Origin: Morella rubra
Taxonomy: Eukaryota; Streptophyta; Magnoliopsida; Fagales; Myricaceae
Direction: 5' to 3'
Assembly: GCA_003952965.2 (NCBI GenBank)
Contig: CM025849.1
Coordinates: 29,382,464-29,446,463, forward strand
DNA length: 64,000 nt
Below are positions 11,034 through 20,755 of the stretch, piece by piece. Below the pieces are notes generated by a model. It was not told the DNA's origin, made no database searches, and saw only the letters and a program-made list of their open reading frames with translations. Within the stretch, counting starts at the first letter, position 1. Every line of letters starts with the position of its first letter. The translations under genes were made by a program, and so were the position numbers.

Positions 11034-12834
11034 ACGCTGGAACTTCAAAACATGCATGTTTGGAATTCATTTACACCATCATGATGCCAGGGTTAAGTAT
11101 AAGGATAACAAATAGGACAGACTTCATGTAGCTCGCTCTTATATATATACATGGAGGTGTCCTTTGGAGCTTCATTTGGCCGTTTTAGGGTCATGCTTTG
11201 AAGTTGTTTCCTTTTGTAATATTTTTTATTTCGAGTAATGAATTTCAAGTTACCTCTAATTCGTCGGCGACAAAATTATTCAAGAAGTTATGACAAAATT
11301 CAAATCATCTCCTGCATGCGTCAGTCCATGTTGTCAATCTTATAAACGGGTGTAAATACGGGTTTCAACAGAATGGGTAGAAATCTTGATATGTAAATAT
11401 GCATGCATTTGTCATTTCTTTACCAATTAGACATGACTTGGAAAACTACAGTGGGAATTTAGGTACTGCAATTTCTCGTGGAAGTTTTGATAATTGTAAT
11501 TCACTTGAAGTAACCAATTATATTAATCACAATTACCTCATTCTCGTCAATCTTGAAGTAGATTAATGTTCAAAGATTGTGAACTTGAGTTTATATGTAC
11601 AGAGAACTATGAATAAAATATTACTATTTCATCCCCAAACAAAGCTACTGTCCATAAACCACCACACTACCACAAAATTATTTTTTTGGGACCAAAACAT
11701 CCATCCCAAAAGAGATTTTGGGATGGATTTCATTGGTCACGAGCTCGGTCCCAATAACCCTGTCACGAAAGGTTTTTTTGGACGGAAATATTCTTCCGTC
11801 TCAAAAAATATCTTTGTGGGATGGACTTCTTTCTGTCCCAAAGAAGCAGCTCCTTCGAGCGGAAAAATGTCATCGCACGTAGTTGAAATCCCACCATTCG
11901 AATGGCCTAGCACGCCAATTGTCTGAAACGTTTGAATATTACCCAATGGTAAATGGTGTGTTGTTTGTTGTGTCCTACACTGTTCGGATACCGTTCTTAG
12001 TGCGTTGCAACTTTCTACGTCCATAGGATGCAAACAGTTTTGGACAGTCGAAAAAATACGTTCGATATTGTTCTTACTGCACTCCAACATTTTACATCGT
12101 GAACATTCAAACGGTAACAAACGATAAATTTTTCTCTGTTTGATAACAAGCACACACTTTCGAACGAAGGGGAAAGTAAATGTTCAAACAGTAGAGAACG
12201 GATACGTCAAAATGTTCGATCGAACAGTCGAGTTGCATCAGCATCCGAATGCTTACGTATTCGTTGGAACGGTGTTTTTATTTTTCATTTTCAAATTTTC
12301 AAAATAAAAATATTTTTGGTAAAAAAATTATTAGATAAGAAATTAAATAATTAAAATTACGTGTCAACACTTACCGTTAACTTATGGAGACAAGGGTTGA
12401 CGGATTTTTCACGAAGACATGTCTTCAAGGAGCTAAATTTATGTTTTGTTATCTCAGGGATCCATTTGCAACTTTAGAGTTCTTAAGTGGGAATTTCACC
12501 TGCTTGGGGCTGTTAAACAAATTGATGCAATTTACATGGGGCCGTTGAACAAAGTGATTCATTTAAGATAATATATATATAGTGGCAACAATGATCAAGG
12601 CAGGACGGCTGCAAATTCCATTTGATATCCCCCACTCCAGCATATATAAGTTCTTAGGAGCTTCAATTTTAAACTATTCTCTTAAAGCTTATGCGGCAAG
12701 AAATATAGGGTTTAGTCACCACTTCACATTGTCTCGAAAAGTCAAAATTTATTTAATTTCTCAAAGTCCCTAACACACTTCAAATGCAGAAAGGGTTCTA
12801 TGGAGTAAATTAAACCTTAATCTACTATATCAGG
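11034..12834. other. Intergenic, 3' flank of unit 2 and start of unit 3
   Basis: No gene seen. 11034-11430 is the conserved 3' flank of the defensin unit. 11579-12153 holds overlapping 115- and 138-residue ORFs on opposite strands without a recognisable domain. Unit 3 begins near 12505 (TTGGGGCTGTTAAACAAATT). Confidence 0.5.
11665..12150 (+). mobile_element. Possible CACTA-type terminal fragment
   Basis: CACTACCACAAAATT at 11665 resembles a CACTA terminus. It is followed by repeated GGGACGGA/TTCCGTC/GGGATGG motifs in both orientations (11690-11850), as in subterminal regions. No opposite terminus, 3-bp target duplication or transposase frame was found, so this is tentative. Confidence 0.3.
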
Positions 12835-14259
12835 TAGGATTGTACATGTTGTGCCCGACCCGACCGAAACCGACCCGACCAGCTCAAAACCGACCGAACT
12901 GGGTCGGTCTATACATGGGCTCGGTGTGGGGCGGGCTCCAGTATGGTGAGGCCCATACCGTCGGTTTCACTTATGCGACCCGACCTGCCATTTCATAAGA
13001 GCTTCCATTTTGGAGGAGAACCCTAAGCAATAACCTTCTCCTTCTCCTCTTGCGGTCGTGCCTCTCTGCCTCCTTCATTCGAGCTTCAACATAACAGCCA
13101 TGTCTAGATTGAATCAAGGACGACAAATCGCACGCTTCATTGTGTGTTTTAATCGTAGGTGCGGAGTAGGAATTCTGTGAAGCTAAGGTCATTCTCACAG
13201 TAAGGGTTGCTTTCTCTAGCTTTAATGTTGAATATCCAATCTTGTACTTCATTCTTATGACTTTGTATTTTAGAATCTAGCTCTAATTTTTTGTTTTTTT
13301 ACATATGATACTATCAGATTGACACTAGTCAACAGAGTTACTTCTAGTCCTTTTTTTTTGTTCCAATTTTTATCCTTTTATTTTTCATAGGCTTATGCTT
13401 GTAACTGTAAGCAGCAGATGCATATTTTCAGTTTTAGTTTTCTTGGTAGTCTCTTAGAGGAAATCAGTTAAACTTTTTTCAACACCTTGAAATGATAGAC
13501 TTATGTAAGTAACTAAGCAAGAGAGTACCTTGAAATGAACCAGTTTTAATGAAAAGCAAGTTCTCTAATGTTGGGTTTGGCTTCTGATGTCAGGGGAAAA
13601 AAACAGAGAATGGTATCCAGCAACCCTGTTCTGTCATGTTCTGGGATCCAAGGGTTGTTCCCTAAATATACAGAATTGGCCTTAAAATTGAACAAAACAT
13701 AAAAGTTTCAATTCCTATCAAGTGTAGTCCAACGTTTTCCATATAGCTCAAAGCTGTAACTCAAAAAAACAAAAAAAAAACATTAAATTCAACATGTTCT
13801 GGTCCAATTCTAGAAGGTCTATATGTCATAAGTTTGTTAATTTCCAATAAAATTTCTTATCGATTGATTGGGTGTCATACCCCGAGCTTTTGTTTAACAT
13901 AGCATGCATTTGTCTATGAAATCAAGTTGGGGTTTAATAGTGCATTAGGAGGTAATTAGTGAATAAGTATAGTGATTTAGGGGTGATTTGGAGATTAATT
14001 AGTACTTGATATATTAGTGTTAAAACCTTGATTAGAGCCTAATTAAGTGAGAATTGGAGTTCACAAGCGACTAAACTTTTATTAAGGATATCAAGATGTA
14101 CGTTTTGAGACAATTTAATTTTTAAGCTAACGGATTTTCGTCAAAATTCATAACACGTGATTTTTATTCTACTAGTAGGTCGGGAGTTCATCCATGAGTT
14201 TACAGTTCAATTTTGGAGACATTTTATTTTTCGAAAGCTAGTGGGACGATTTATAAGTT

Positions 14260-14402
14260 ATGGATAGAGATGAATTATAGATTGAAATAAATTGTGGATA
14301 AAGATGAATTGTGGATAGAGATAAAGTTGTGGATAGAGATGAAATTGTGGATAGAAATGACTTATGGATAGAGATAAAATTGTGGATAGAGATGAAAGGA
14401 TA
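14260..14402 (+). repeat. Short tandem repeat, GTGGATAGAGATGAA
   Basis: Seven or eight imperfect tandem copies of a roughly 18-24 base unit with the core GTGGATAGAGATGAA lie just upstream of the LTR TATA box. Such arrays in U3 regions can be enhancer-like; here that is inference. Confidence 0.8.
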
Positions 14403-14628
14403 ATCAATTGGATAATTGATAAAACTTAGCAACTAAGTTTTGGAAGCCTATAAATAGGGGGTTCGGCCATTAGAAAAACTCACCAATTTAAGTGAAATCG
14501 TAGAGCTTTCACAGAGAAAAGAAAAATTCGAGGAAAGGCTAGAGAAACAAGAGAGAATTCTAGTAGAAAAGGAAGGATCAAAGCTTAGCAGATCAAAGGA
14601 GGATTTCGGTTTTGCTAGAGATAAAGTT

Positions 14629-16081
14629 TGTTAGCCCAAGGTTGTTTTGCAAACAATCCATAATTGATTTTGATGATAACAAAAATTCTAAGTTTTGAAG
14701 GATTTTAGATTTTACATTGTCAATCCTCTTTTCTAAAGGATTTATTTCAAATATTGAGGTTATCTTTCTAAAATATTCTAAGCATACTTGAACACCATTA
14801 CACAAGTTAATTGGTCAATTTTTATATTGTAGGTGTTTTGAGATATGTTGAATTGGAGTAGTTGCTGTCAAAGAACAAATTTTTCAGACTAAGTATTCAA
14901 TGTGTCGACACATTGAAGACAAGTGTCGACACATTGCACTGTCTCCCAAGAGCACATAAGTAAAGTGTCGACACAGCCCAGTGTGAATATGTGAGTGTCG
15001 AATTTCATCGACACATTGTGTCGACACATGGTGCGAATTTGCACTCTGGAAACGACGCCAACTCATCCAAAAAGTCTCCAAATTGTCTCAAATGACTTGG
15101 ATGCCCTTCCAACGGCACTTTTGAGGGCTTTGATGACCGTTGAAGACTTGGGGGCTATAAGAAGAATGAGATAGAGAGAGAAAGCAAGGACTTGCATCAT
15201 TATTCAAAATCTACTTCCGATAGAGAGAGAAAGCAAGATCCAAAGATTTCATTTGCTGATTCCTTCAAGATCAAAGCTCCCATTGTTAAATCTTCTTCTC
15301 TTGCTCATCCTTGACGATCTAGCCTCCAAAGAGAGAGAAGTTTCTTGAAGAAGACACAGCACACTTACAATCAATCGTGCCCTAACTTCTAGAGAGAGAA
15401 AGTGCTTTGAAGAAGAGGGAAAACTGCACCTACCAAGAAAGCTTGTGCTCCTACTTGCCAAACTTTAGGTTTCATTCAAGAATCTTGTCTTCTTGCACTT
15501 TATTGAGCTTTTCATTTGCTAATTCGGCTTAGAGAGCCATTCCACACGTTGTGAGCTTTCCACTTGCATATTCGGCTTAGAGAGCCATTCCTTATTGTAC
15601 CATTATTTGTAAAACACTTAAGTGTTGGGTGAACACTTGTCCTACTCGTGAGGGTAGAAGAAATCCCTTGGGTTTTGGGATTTGTGAGAGAGTTGAAGCG
15701 TGAGCTCGAAAAACGCTTTGTAAAGGTTCTTTAGCACCCGGGAAGCTAAGGTGTATTTGCTATTTGGAGAATAGTGAAGGAAGCCTAAGGAAGTCAATAG
15801 CCTTGGGGGTGGACGTAGGCAAGTGTTGGCCGAACCACCTAAAATTACGGTGTCATCTCTCTAGCTCTATCTCTCTTACGTTTCAGTACATATTCATACT
15901 TGTGGAGATTTATGCTTTATGATTTATTGTTCTTCTTATTAAGAAGCATTAAGCACATTCAGATCTGCTCTTGTATTTGTAGAAATAGTATATTTTCCAG
16001 ATCTGCATTTTTATTAAAAAGGGAAGACGTTTTTGATAAACCCAATTCACCCTCTCTCTTGGGTTGTTATTTAGACTCACA
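14629..16081 (+). mobile_element. Copia-like solo LTR, copy B
   Basis: A 1453-bp element starting TGTTAGCCC and ending ACTCACA, with TG...CA ends and a perfect 5-bp target duplication AAGTT (14624-14628 and 16082-16086). It is homologous to copy A (1787-3178) in the opposite orientation. No internal retroelement sequence remains, so it is a solo LTR made by recombination. The intact target duplication makes it the youngest layer of the hAT > gypsy LTR > copia LTR nest. Confidence 0.85.
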
Positions 16082-16410
16082 AAGTTAGCTTGGTTATCTT
16101 TGATTTCGATTCAAAAGTTTTCAAAAGGATTGTGTGAATCTCGTGTTTTTCAAAATTATTCTAGCATCTATTGTGTTGTTCGCGTTAAAAAAAAAAAAAA
16201 AATTCCCAAATTCTATTTTTCAAAGCTTGAACATATTCTTTAAAAGAATTCTTTGTGATTTTCAAAACTATTGGTCTTTGATTATGTCAAAATTAGTTTT
16301 TTCTACATGGTGGTTAAGCCGGTTTTTAATTGTGAAATCAAGGCGTTGTTTTTTCCTTCACAACATCTTTCTTTTGAGTAATGTTTTTATGATTTCCAAG
16401 GAAAAAGGTT

Positions 16411-16580
16411 AAGGTATAGCATATCACGTATGATATGTATGGGCATTGACATGAGACATACATCTTTAAACTTGTACTTTGGAAATGGAAGTTTGATGGT
16501 TAAAGTATGGCATATCATGTATGATATGTATTAGTATTGACATGAGACATGCATACTTAACTTGTACTTTGAAGACGTGA
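16411..16580 (+). repeat. Direct repeat with GCATATCAyGTATGATATGT
   Basis: A unit of about 75-80 bp (GGCATATCATGTATGATATG ... TTGACATGAGACATGCAT ... AACTTGTACTTTG) occurs twice with a period of about 88 bp inside the gypsy-like LTR. Each contains the near-palindrome CATATCATGTATGATATG. Confidence 0.75.
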
Positions 16581-16669
16581 CACTACTATACATAAGAGGA
16601 TGTCTACCACATGTTGTGGCATCCTGGCGCTCCGTTGTAAGCAGAAAGATCCTTCATAAGGATACCATA

Positions 16670-16832
16670 TTCTACTCTGGGAGTAATGCCGAACAATACG
16701 GACCGTATTTTACTCTGGGAGTAATGCCGCACAAGACGAAGGTTACATATATCACTCTGGCCCAGTGATTCACTCTGAGAGTGAGACGGTATTTTACTCT
16801 AAGAGTAATGCCACATAATACAGGAGTAATGT
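16670..16832 (+). repeat. Repeated stem motif TTACTCTGGGAGTAATGCC
   Basis: Four to five copies of a small inverted repeat (ACTC-loop-GAGT, e.g. TTTTACTCTGGGAGTAATGC) in 160 bp, with variants CACTCTGAGAGTG and TTACTCTAAGAGTAA in which both arms still pair. It lies in the gypsy-like LTR. Confidence 0.75.
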
Positions 16833-17437
16833 TGAAGGGTAATGGTTGAAAATTGAAAAGATCATTTTTAAAGAATTTATTATTTTCCTTTATTTTCATC
16901 TTTCGTTTTGTTATTGAATTGATGAAGGAGTTTCTTCAATGTCCTACTAACCACTAGCTTTACTGAGTCATTTGGACTCACCGTTGTTTATTAATTCTTT
17001 CAGCAGAAGTTTAGAATCTACCTAGGAGAATTTACCAAGAGTTGACTGATGAGGTCTTGAAACTAAGCTAGTAGTTGGGTCTAGGTCACTAAAAACCTAG
17101 ACATCATTGTTGAAAGCGTCCATAGATGGATTGTTTCAGGATCTCCTGATTATATTTTCTAGCAATGATGAAGAGGAAGAGTATAAGAGAATAAGATCAA
17201 GACCTATGTGAATTGTACTTAATGTAGTAGTTATTCTTCCGTGTTTTGTAGACATACATAGAAGGCGGAATTGGTACTCTTTTGTGATACAAAGATTGGA
17301 ATTAAAGGTTTTGATGATATTTATATTTTGGAATTTTGTTGCTTTAACAATCCTCCCTCTAGCCGTAACCTCAATTTAATAGCGGCGTCCATTACTATAA
17401 GACAGCACTAGAGGTCTTCACGGTCCGAGCTATTACA

Positions 17438-18246
17438 CTGAGGAAGGAAAACCACTCATGTCGATGAACAAATTAGGTGTAAACACAAGCATCCAAGGGA
17501 AATTAGATGAACAAATTTCAGGTAGAATAGTTGTGTTTTAGACTAGTTATTGTAATTTAGAGTTTGCAAATCATTCGTATATGACTGTTTTTTTTAGTTT
17601 CTGTTTATGTTCACTTCAATTGATTATAAGTTAATTTATCTTTGTGGAGGGAGCAATGTTGTCTTGGGGGCCCTGATGGGGAGGCAACTGCCAGCAATCT
17701 TCAGGCCCTTGATGCCTTTTTAAGGGTTGTATTCGTGTATATATTATGTGAAAAAATATTTTCCTCTTTCACCTAGGTGCTATTCCAAGGGTATTTAAGG
17801 GTGTCTTACTTTGTGATACCTCACAATTCATGCATTGCTCCCTATACTATTGTATATATTTATATATATTGCAGGAACGTGTCAAGGAAAGGTCTGCTTG
17901 TCCTAAGGATACTGCACAATTCACATCCAGTGCTTAGGCTTTGGAGGTAACTCTGGGATTATTGGCTTTGTTGACATTGCAATACTTATACATTAGCCGG
18001 AAACTCTTTACACAACTTTTTGGCATTGTTTTTTGCGTTGTAGATGTGCATCTATCATTTTTCTCTGATCTAAGCTCCTGTCTTCAATTCATGAACTGTG
18101 GTCTCTTTCAACTCATCTAATCTATTATTTTTGTCTGCTTTGTTGGCCCAGTTTGCCCACATTTTGTAGCCTAATAGACTTTCATTATCTGTCTTGTGTG
18201 TTGTTTTCCTTCTTTTGACTGTTTTTCTGCTTCCTTGCCATGACAG
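17438..18246 (+). other. Right arm of hAT; exon-like scraps
   Basis: Non-repetitive sequence of the hAT body. Two short frames look exon-like: PDGEATASNLQALDAFLR (about 17670-17725) and, after a good acceptor (TATTGCAG), ERVKERSACPKDTAQFTSSA then a stop (about 17875-17937). I do not recognise their source. They could be further captured host sequence or chance. Confidence 0.3.
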
Positions 18247-18321
18247 ACTGCCTTTACTACTAAGAAAGACTATGGAAAAGAAAATAGAGAAGCACAGTGG
18301 GCAGCTGCACAGAGGACCCTG
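18247..18321 (+). pseudogene. Captured plasma-membrane H+-ATPase exon fragment
   Basis: A 25-codon frame, TAFTTK then [19 protein letters not shown], matches the highly conserved start of the cytosolic C-terminal regulatory domain of plant P-type plasma-membrane H+-ATPases (AHA/PMA family). It is preceded by a polypyrimidine tract and acceptor (TTGCCATGACAG), so it seems to carry a genomic intron-exon border. Homology stops abruptly after RTL, where HGLQ would follow. It lies inside the hAT element, so the element captured host gene sequence. It cannot make a working pump; a chimeric transcript or siRNA source is possible. Confidence 0.75.
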
Positions 18322-19533
18322 CTTCCTTGGTCGCTACTCCTATGTAGCTCTGTTGGATTTTGCTTTTATTTACTGTGAGATTGTGCTTTGCCTTAATTTT
18401 CATGGTTTTGATTGTATGCCTTAATATTATTTGAGTAGTGTTTAGAAATGACGTTTGCCAAAAGCAAAAAAAGTGAAGCCCAAAAGCACAACCATAAAGT
18501 TCCAAAGAAGAAAAAATGTGAAGCAGAAGCGGCCTGAACCAAAAAACAAAAAAACCACCCGAACTCAACCTGACCTAGCTGGGGCGTGTTCAAGCGAGCT
18601 CGATCCACAGTCATATTTGAGTTGGTCTAACAGGTCGGTTTAGGCCAACTGGGCATGTGCCACGTGGAACTGACCAGATCCGACAGATGTACACCCCTAA
18701 TATCAGGAACTTATAAATTCTTCTTTGTCAAATAATGATTCTATGTTTTGTTTGATATTATTCTTTACCTTGTTCTTTTCCCCCAAAGACATGCAGAAGA
18801 TCAACAAAGCTTATCAAAACCTGCTAGCGTATAATTGAGTCAATTACCCTTTCTAAGTATTGTTAAGATCTAAACTTGGTTTTTCAAAACCTAAAGGAGA
18901 CCCACTACATATTTTACTTTTTTTTCTTCTTCAAATTTAGTTAAGTTCAAGTTTATGTTAATATATATATATATATATTCCCTAACTTCTTGGTTTAGCT
19001 TTCCCTGTCGTCTTTTCTATAATTTATTGGGAACGATGAGTACAAGGGTTAAGCCGCGCCCGATTAAAATTAAAAAACAAAATGGGGCTAAACTGAATAA
19101 GAGAAAATAAATAAAAAATAAAAAAATTTGAAATAAGAAAAGAATAGCAACTAGACTAAATTTCTCTTAGATTCTCATCTTCTGAATCTCATTAATTATA
19201 AGTACTTTGCTTTACAATAAATACAAACTTGTATAAATTCTCCCCTTTATTTCAAACCAGATATATATTTCGAATTTTAGGGTCTCAATATTCACCACAT
19301 TAATCACTAATTAAAATTATCATTTTTCGTATGGTATAAGAAATAGGAAATGATGATATAAATAAATTTACTCCTAAGCTGGGATCTCAGATTACAAAAT
19401 TGTACTTTTGAAAGTTCTAAATGAGAATACCTTTAAAAGTTGGAATATATATATATATATACACCTCTAAGTATTGAAATAAGAATAATTATAGATCAGT
19501 TATCTAATCGATCCTTCATTTATATTGAAATAG

Positions 19534-19712
19534 GAATTGTCACGTGTAGAGAATGCCAACTTCTCAGCCAAAATTGGCACAAGGCGTGTCCAAGGGACAA
19601 AGTCTGTGACAAGAAATGTCGAGAATTAGAGGGTGCAGTGCATGGGAAATGTATTGTTAATCCTTGGTACTCATTTAGTCCTAAATGCTACTGCTACTTC
19701 ATTAATTGTTGA
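19534..19712 (+). pseudogene. Plant defensin exon 2, copy 3 (exon 1 lost)
   Basis: Exon 2 of the third defensin copy, with an intact acceptor (TTGAAATAG) and a complete frame: IVTCRECQLLSQNWHKAC...CDKKCRELEGAVHGKC...KCYCYFINC, then stop. All eight core cysteines and the extra N-terminal one are kept. One change is a 3-base insertion giving CYCYFINC, so the last spacing is x4 instead of x3. The signal-peptide exon is absent from the 5' region, where copies 1 and 2 have it. Without a signal exon it is probably non-functional, unless it is spliced to an unrelated upstream exon. The open frame suggests that exon 1 was lost recently or that constraint lasted until late. Confidence 0.8.
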
Positions 19713-20150
19713 ACGCTGGAAATTCAAAACAAGTTTAGAAATCATTTACACCCTTCATGTCAAGGTTATATAAGGATAACAAATAGGAAAGACTAGTCCA
19801 TATATTGCTCTTATATATGGAGGTGTAATATGGAACTCCCGTTGGCTGTTTTTGGGTCATGTTTTGAAGTTGTTTCCTTCTGTAATATTTTGTTCTTTCG
19901 AGTAATCAATGAATTTCAGGTTTCTTAGTCTTTCATCCACAAAATTATACAAGAAATTATATATGACGAATTTCGGATCATTTTCCTACATGCATCAGTC
20001 CACGATGTGAATGTTATAAATGGAGTAAATACGGGGGGGATTCAACAGAATGGGTACAAAGACATCACTTGTAAAACTAAAGTGGGAATTTAAGTACTGT
20101 AACTTCTTGTGGAACTTTTGGTAATTGTAATTCGATTGAAGTAACCAATT

Positions 20151-20755
20151 ATATTAATCATAAATCTGAGGAACTAATGAGTGGTACTAACTGGACTACA
20201 ACCCTGCTGGCCAAGATACACAATTTCTACTAGTACACTAAAGATTCAATAATGACGCTTGTCTCCATCTTTTAGAATAAGCTCACACACTGACACAATC
20301 AAGACCATTAATCCATTACTCTATACAATATATAAGTGCTCGTGCTCCGTGACTTTGACTTGGTGACTAAATTCACTATCATCTATCATTTTATATTTCT
20401 TTAGGAAAAAGGTAAGTTGCCATGGCCTTATCCAGGTTTTCAGCCCAAGTGCCCAACCCCACCCATCTCTGCCTTCCATTCGAAACAAAAAATGAAATAT
20501 AAAAGGTGCTGGCTTCACTTGTTGAGACAAAGTTTAATTGGCCAACACCAGAGTGAGCAAAAAAATAATAATAAGGTGCTATTTATTTAGACTTTTCGGA
20601 AAATGGTAATTTATTACACCTTTATAGTGCATGAAGTTCCTTATTATTACCTATAAGTTCACTTTCTGCCTTTTATCCGGTATATGAATAATCCTATTAA
20701 CAGCTTGACAAAAATCAAGTACTTTTGCCTGGAAAAGGGTGTTTCATAAAATTAC
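20151..20755. other. Intergenic / 3' flank of PMT gene
   Basis: No gene seen. It lies between the last defensin unit and the stop codon of the minus-strand PMT gene, and presumably includes that gene's 3' UTR. Confidence 0.5.

Larger units (their letters stand above)
9181..11430 (+). repeat. Tandem duplication unit 2 (defensin unit)
   Basis: The second unit aligns with unit 1 from GGTGGGAAATTTGCACTTT (9200) and CAAGTTCAAGAAGTCACATCC onward, through AAAACCTAGAGGACCGCCAG, the defensin exons and the 3' flank. It contains the only intact defensin copy. Internal rearrangement is visible: a 92-bp block is duplicated on both sides of exon 1, and an exon-1-like scrap (CGTTGCAAATACAGGTTAGT, about 10393) lies in the intron. 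Confidence 0.7.
13873..17437 (+). mobile_element. Gypsy-like solo LTR nested in hAT
   Basis: Begins TGTCATACCCCGAGCTTTTG and ends CGGTCCGAGCTATTACA, matching the TG(T)...CCCCGA and ...TTACA ends of plant gypsy LTRs. It includes a promoter-like CTATAAATAGGGG (14448-14460) followed by a GA-rich leader, and ACTGAGTCATTTGGACTCACCG (16963), a motif common in gypsy LTRs. It is interrupted by a copia-like solo LTR (14629-16081), leaving about 2.1 kb of its own sequence. No 5-bp target duplication is visible, so the end points are less certain than those of the inner LTR. Confidence 0.55.
12835..18699. mobile_element. hAT transposon, 5.9 kb, nested insertions
   Basis: The left end TAGGATTGTACATG and the reverse complement of the right end, TAGGGGTGTACATCTGT, are hAT-type inverted repeats. 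A perfect 8-bp target duplication, ATATCAGG, flanks it (12827-12834 and 18700-18707). Paralogous unit 1 shows the uninterrupted site near 6451. Subterminal regions are rich in GACCCGACC/GGTCGG/GGGCTCGG motifs, as usual for hAT ends. No transposase frame was recognised, so it is probably non-autonomous. After removing the nested LTR (13873-17437) the hAT body is about 2.3 kb and holds a fragment of a plasma-membrane H+-ATPase gene (18247-18321). Confidence 0.88.
12505..20150 (+). repeat. Tandem duplication unit 3, split by hAT element
   Basis: The third defensin unit. The left part (12505-12834) matches unit 1 from 6045 to about 6460; the right part (18700-20150) matches unit 1 from about 6460 to the 3' flank and unit 2 from the intron onward. 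Between them is a 5.9-kb hAT insertion. Exon 1 of the defensin is missing: sequence jumps from the 5' region (about 19160) to intron sequence homologous to 10535 onward, so exon 1 was deleted independently of the hAT insertion. Confidence 0.75.

Noticed and set aside
11579..12153. 115- and 138-residue ORFs on opposite strands
   Set aside because: They overlap each other and the repeated GGGACGGA motifs of a possible transposon end; no domain seen.
14629..16081. A complete LTR retrotransposon between LTR copies A and B
   Set aside because: The copies are in opposite orientation and no gag, pol, primer-binding site or polypurine tract lies between them; both are solo LTRs.
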